DNA of 7,285 bases from Promethearchaeota archaeon. Lineage in GTDB: Archaea; Asgardarchaeota; Lokiarchaeia; Sigynarchaeales; MK-D1. The notes beneath the pieces were generated by a model that saw only the letters and a list, made by a program, of their open reading frames with translations, was not told the DNA's origin and did no database searches. Both the position numbers and the translations under genes were made by a program. The DNA is taken from the NCBI GenBank assembly GCA_016839865.1, contig JAEOTN010000209.1:1-7285 (forward strand), read 5' to 3'. Of this stretch, positions 5,083 through 7,285 are shown piece by piece (within the stretch, counting starts at the first letter, position 1; each line of letters begins with the position of its first letter).

Positions 5083-6504
5083 ATGACTGAAATGAATGAT
5101 CACAATGAAAATGTGAAATCAGGTTATAAGATGCATTATTCAGTGTGGGTGCTGATTTCATTTGGATTTGGGCAATTTATGATTGTATTTTTAGAAACGG
5201 TTTTCAATTCCCGAATTTATGATTTTTATGAAAATGAGATTGGACTTGAATCTGAGATTATACTAATTGCTATGATCTTATATGCAGTATGGAATATGTT
5301 TAATGATCCCATAATAGGATTTATATCTGACAAACCACGAAAATGGTGGGGAAGATTTGGAAAGCGTATGCCTTGGATGATTGGATCTGGTTTACCATGG
5401 GCATTCTTTTTTATGGTATTATTTTTAGTCCCTGAAAGTTGGATTCCTTCCACTCACCGATGGCTATTATTTGCTTGGCTGTTAATCAGTATCTGCATCT
5501 ATGATACATTGTTTTCTATCTTTGATACGAATTATAATGGACTATCTCCTGATAAATTCCGTACAAATAAAATGCGATTACGTCAATCAGGTATTGCAAA
5601 TGTGCTAAGTTTAATTGCGGGTATATTGGCTTCAATTCTTACTCCAAATTTAATAAATTATGGAGATCGAACATCCTTTCGTAAAATGTCATTTTTCGTG
5701 TCAATTTTTGCATTTGTATCTTTATTGTTATGCATTCCAGGTATTATTGAAAATAAAGCAATGCGAGATAGAGCCATTACTATAGACGCTGTGAAAACGG
5801 ATGATGACAAATTTTTCAAAAAAATTGCTATAGCAATGAAACAACGTAGTTTTGTTGCTTATATCGTCATATTTCTAGCATTCCAATGTTGTAGTACATT
5901 GATCACTGCATCAATTCCATATATGGTCCGCTTCATCATTAACGAAAGTTCAGATGCAGAAATGTATGTCATGCTGGGATATGTAGTTACCGGAGTAGCT
6001 TTGATTCCTATATGGATGATTCTTGCACGGAAGTTAGGTAACTATAAAACATTTGCATTATGTGGGGCTTTAATTGCGATCACCACAATTCCATGGTTGT
6101 TTTTGGACACATTACCTCAAGCAATTATAACTGCAGCATTTATGGGAATTGGTTTAATGGGTTTTGGGGTTATATTATTTCCAATAATGGCAGATGTTGT
6201 AGATGAAGCTTCGGTTCGCACTAAGAAGCGACAAGGAGGATTCTATATGGGATTACGGATCTTTTTCGCACGCATATCATATATCGTGCAAACTATCACC
6301 TTCACTCTCGTCCATATTTTTACAGGTTTTGATGAAGGTTCATCAACACAGACTCCTCTTGCAATATGGGGAATTCGAATACAAATGGCAGCAGTACCCA
6401 TTTTCCTTATTACAATTGGAGTAATTATTTTTTGGTTTCTTTACGATTTAACTCCTAAGAAAAAGAAGGAAATTCAACGACAGCTGAAGGAACTTAATCT
6501 TTGA
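5083..6504 (+). CDS. GPH-family sugar:cation symporter (MFS_2, glycoside-pentoside-hexuronide type)
   Basis: This 473-residue integral membrane protein has about 12 hydrophobic spans, the usual size for the glycoside-pentoside-hexuronide:cation symporter family, which imports glycosides, pentosides and hexuronides with Na+ or H+. Family hallmarks are WNMFNDPIIGFISDK (70-84), followed by RKWWGRFGKRMPWM (86-99), and MADVVDEASVRTKKRQGGFYMG (369-390) in the second half. The central loop (about 223-255) and the lysine-rich C-terminus (PKKKKEIQRQ) are hydrophilic, as expected for the cytoplasmic side. The ATG at 5083 is chosen because AAAGGAG lies 9 bases upstream; a TTG at 5077 is too close. It follows the CE15 gene in the same direction and may share its transcript. 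The pairing with an intracellular esterase suggests import of an esterified uronate or short uronosyl oligosaccharide. The end converges on the creatininase-like gene 82 bp away. Confidence 0.88.
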   Translation: MTEMNDHNENVKSGYKMHYSVWVLISFGFGQFMIVFLETVFNSRIYDFYENEIGLESEIILIAMILYAVWNMFNDPIIGFISDKPRKWWGRFGKRMPWMIGSGLPWAFFFMVLFLVPESWIPSTHRWLLFAWLLISICIYDTLFSIFDTNYNGLSPDKFRTNKMRLRQSGIANVLSLIAGILASILTPNLINYGDRTSFRKMSFFVSIFAFVSLLLCIPGIIENKAMRDRAITIDAVKTDDDKFFKKIAIAMKQRSFVAYIVIFLAFQCCSTLITASIPYMVRFIINESSDAEMYVMLGYVVTGVALIPIWMILARKLGNYKTFALCGALIAITTIPWLFLDTLPQAIITAAFMGIGLMGFGVILFPIMADVVDEASVRTKKRQGGFYMGLRIFFARISYIVQTITFTLVHIFTGFDEGSSTQTPLAIWGIRIQMAAVPIFLITIGVIIFWFLYDLTPKKKKEIQRQLKELNL

Positions 6505-6586
6505 CCTTCTTTTTTATTTAGGTTATGGGATATATAGTAGGTTCAGACGAGATTGAAAAAGGAAAAATAGCAATTTATGAAAAATT

Positions 6587-7285
6587 TTAAGGAGGATAAG
6601 CAATTGTGTAAATATGTGCTCCTCCCTCCTTTAGAGGTCCTTTGATAACGCGTTCCAACAATTCTTTATCTTTTTGACTTAAATCATCTACTGGTGGTAG
6701 CTTTCCAGCCGGAAATTTCTCATGAATCTCATTTATAAGTTTTTCCATATAATCTAACAAAGCAATCACTCCACCTTCAGCTTTTTTAGCGTCTCCCTTC
6801 GTTGGGCATCCTACATTTCCTTCGGGATATGCCGCAAATTCAACCGGACCCATTCCTACTTGACCATACCACTTAATCGGTCTCATATAAGCATTCCCAG
6901 CTTTGTCTACATGTTCATCAGTGAAATATCCACGAGGTTCAGTATCAGCTCCATCTTGTAGTTCGATCATTTCAGGGAAAAAAGCTAAGCTGAAAGATGT
7001 TTCACATTCATCTGCATGTAGGAAGGGAGTCTCAAATTGTCCGGTCGTAGGAAGACCATATTTCTCAGCAGTTTTTTTATCCCTTACATGGGGGTATATT
7101 GCGTGATACCAATTCAGATTGATGAAGATCCCAGGTACTTGATATCTTTTAGCAAACTCGTGGATTGCAGAAGGAATAACATATTCTTGTCCATGACCAT
7201 TCAACAATATTTGTTTACGGAATCCCATATTCCACAATCCCGCCATAATTGCTCGTAAATTCCCTTTAAAATGATTTTCTGGTAC
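6587..7285 (-). CDS. Creatininase-family amidohydrolase, IolN-like (5' end outside window)
   Basis: The frame is open to the right edge, so the N-terminus lies outside; 232 residues are visible. Numbered from the first visible codon, the family landmarks are LLNGHGQE (27-34, usually NGHGGN) and HADECETS (90-97), which carries metal-ligand residues. The C-terminal block MGPVEFAAYPEGNVGCPTKGDAKKAEGG also fits the creatininase fold. Creatininases are dinuclear metal hydrolases of cyclic amides, but the family includes ring-opening hydrolases such as the putative IolN of the Thermotoga inositol pathway, and the sugar-related neighbours favour that type of reaction over creatinine. The methionine at 7246 is internal (GNLRAIMAGLW), not the start. 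About 30-50 N-terminal residues, including the first metal ligands, are missing from view. Two fragments of a second copy lie at 3637-3708 and 1677-1712. Confidence 0.8.
   Translation of the reverse strand, partial: VPENHFKGNLRAIMAGLWNMGFRKQILLNGHGQEYVIPSAIHEFAKRYQVPGIFINLNWYHAIYPHVRDKKTAEKYGLPTTGQFETPFLHADECETSFSLAFFPEMIELQDGADTEPRGYFTDEHVDKAGNAYMRPIKWYGQVGMGPVEFAAYPEGNVGCPTKGDAKKAEGGVIALLDYMEKLINEIHEKFPAGKLPPVDDLSQKDKELLERVIKGPLKEGGAHIYTIAYPP

Noticed and set aside
6505..6586. Intrinsic terminator between the convergent symporter and creatininase genes
   Set aside because: T-rich runs are present (for example around 6511), but no GC-containing stem could be found before them on either strand.
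6589..6606. Perfect-looking plus-strand ribosome binding site AAGGAGG followed by a TTG
   Set aside because: It is the complement of the Pro-Pro-stop codons that end the creatininase gene; the plus-strand frame after it stops within about 13 codons.

Overview
The window is AT-rich DNA with short intergenic gaps, AGGAG-type ribosome binding sites and proteins that look like those of low-GC Firmicutes, most probably a Bacillaceae-type organism. No species can be named from the sequence alone. No RNA gene, IS element, integrase, CRISPR array or regulator gene is visible.

Left part (1-1357): the 3' part of a HEGYPGHH-type putative metallopeptidase (+) converges on a small class I SAM-dependent methyltransferase (-). 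These look like ordinary housekeeping or accessory genes and have no evident link to the rest. Between 1358 and 1747 lies a non-conserved-looking stretch with a possible 54-residue single-span membrane protein (-), two AT-rich inverted repeats and a 36-bp relic of a creatininase-family gene.

Right part (1677-7285): this looks like a carbohydrate or sugar-acid utilisation locus. A two-gene minus-strand operon encodes a beta-hydroxyacid dehydrogenase (3-hydroxyisobutyrate / L-threonate dehydrogenase type) followed 4 bp later by a TIM-barrel sugar isomerase/epimerase. Divergent from it on the plus strand are a cytoplasmic CE15 (glucuronoyl esterase-like) hydrolase and a GPH-family sugar:cation symporter. 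A creatininase-family amidohydrolase, resembling the putative ring-opening hydrolase IolN of the Thermotoga inositol pathway, converges on the symporter and runs off the right edge. A plausible reading is: the symporter imports an esterified or otherwise modified sugar acid or small glycoside, the CE15 enzyme de-esterifies it inside the cell, and the dehydrogenase, creatininase-like hydrolase and TIM-barrel isomerase carry out oxidation, hydrolysis and isomerisation. Substrate and order of steps are inference.

The most unusual structural observation is that two pieces of a second, broken creatininase-family gene lie on either side of the dehydrogenase-isomerase operon, both on the minus strand and in N-to-C order: a HADECET-containing middle fragment at 3637-3708 and the exact C-terminal end (GAHIYAIAYPP-stop) at 1677-1712. 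This suggests that the locus was remodelled by insertion or replacement within an ancestral creatininase paralogue.
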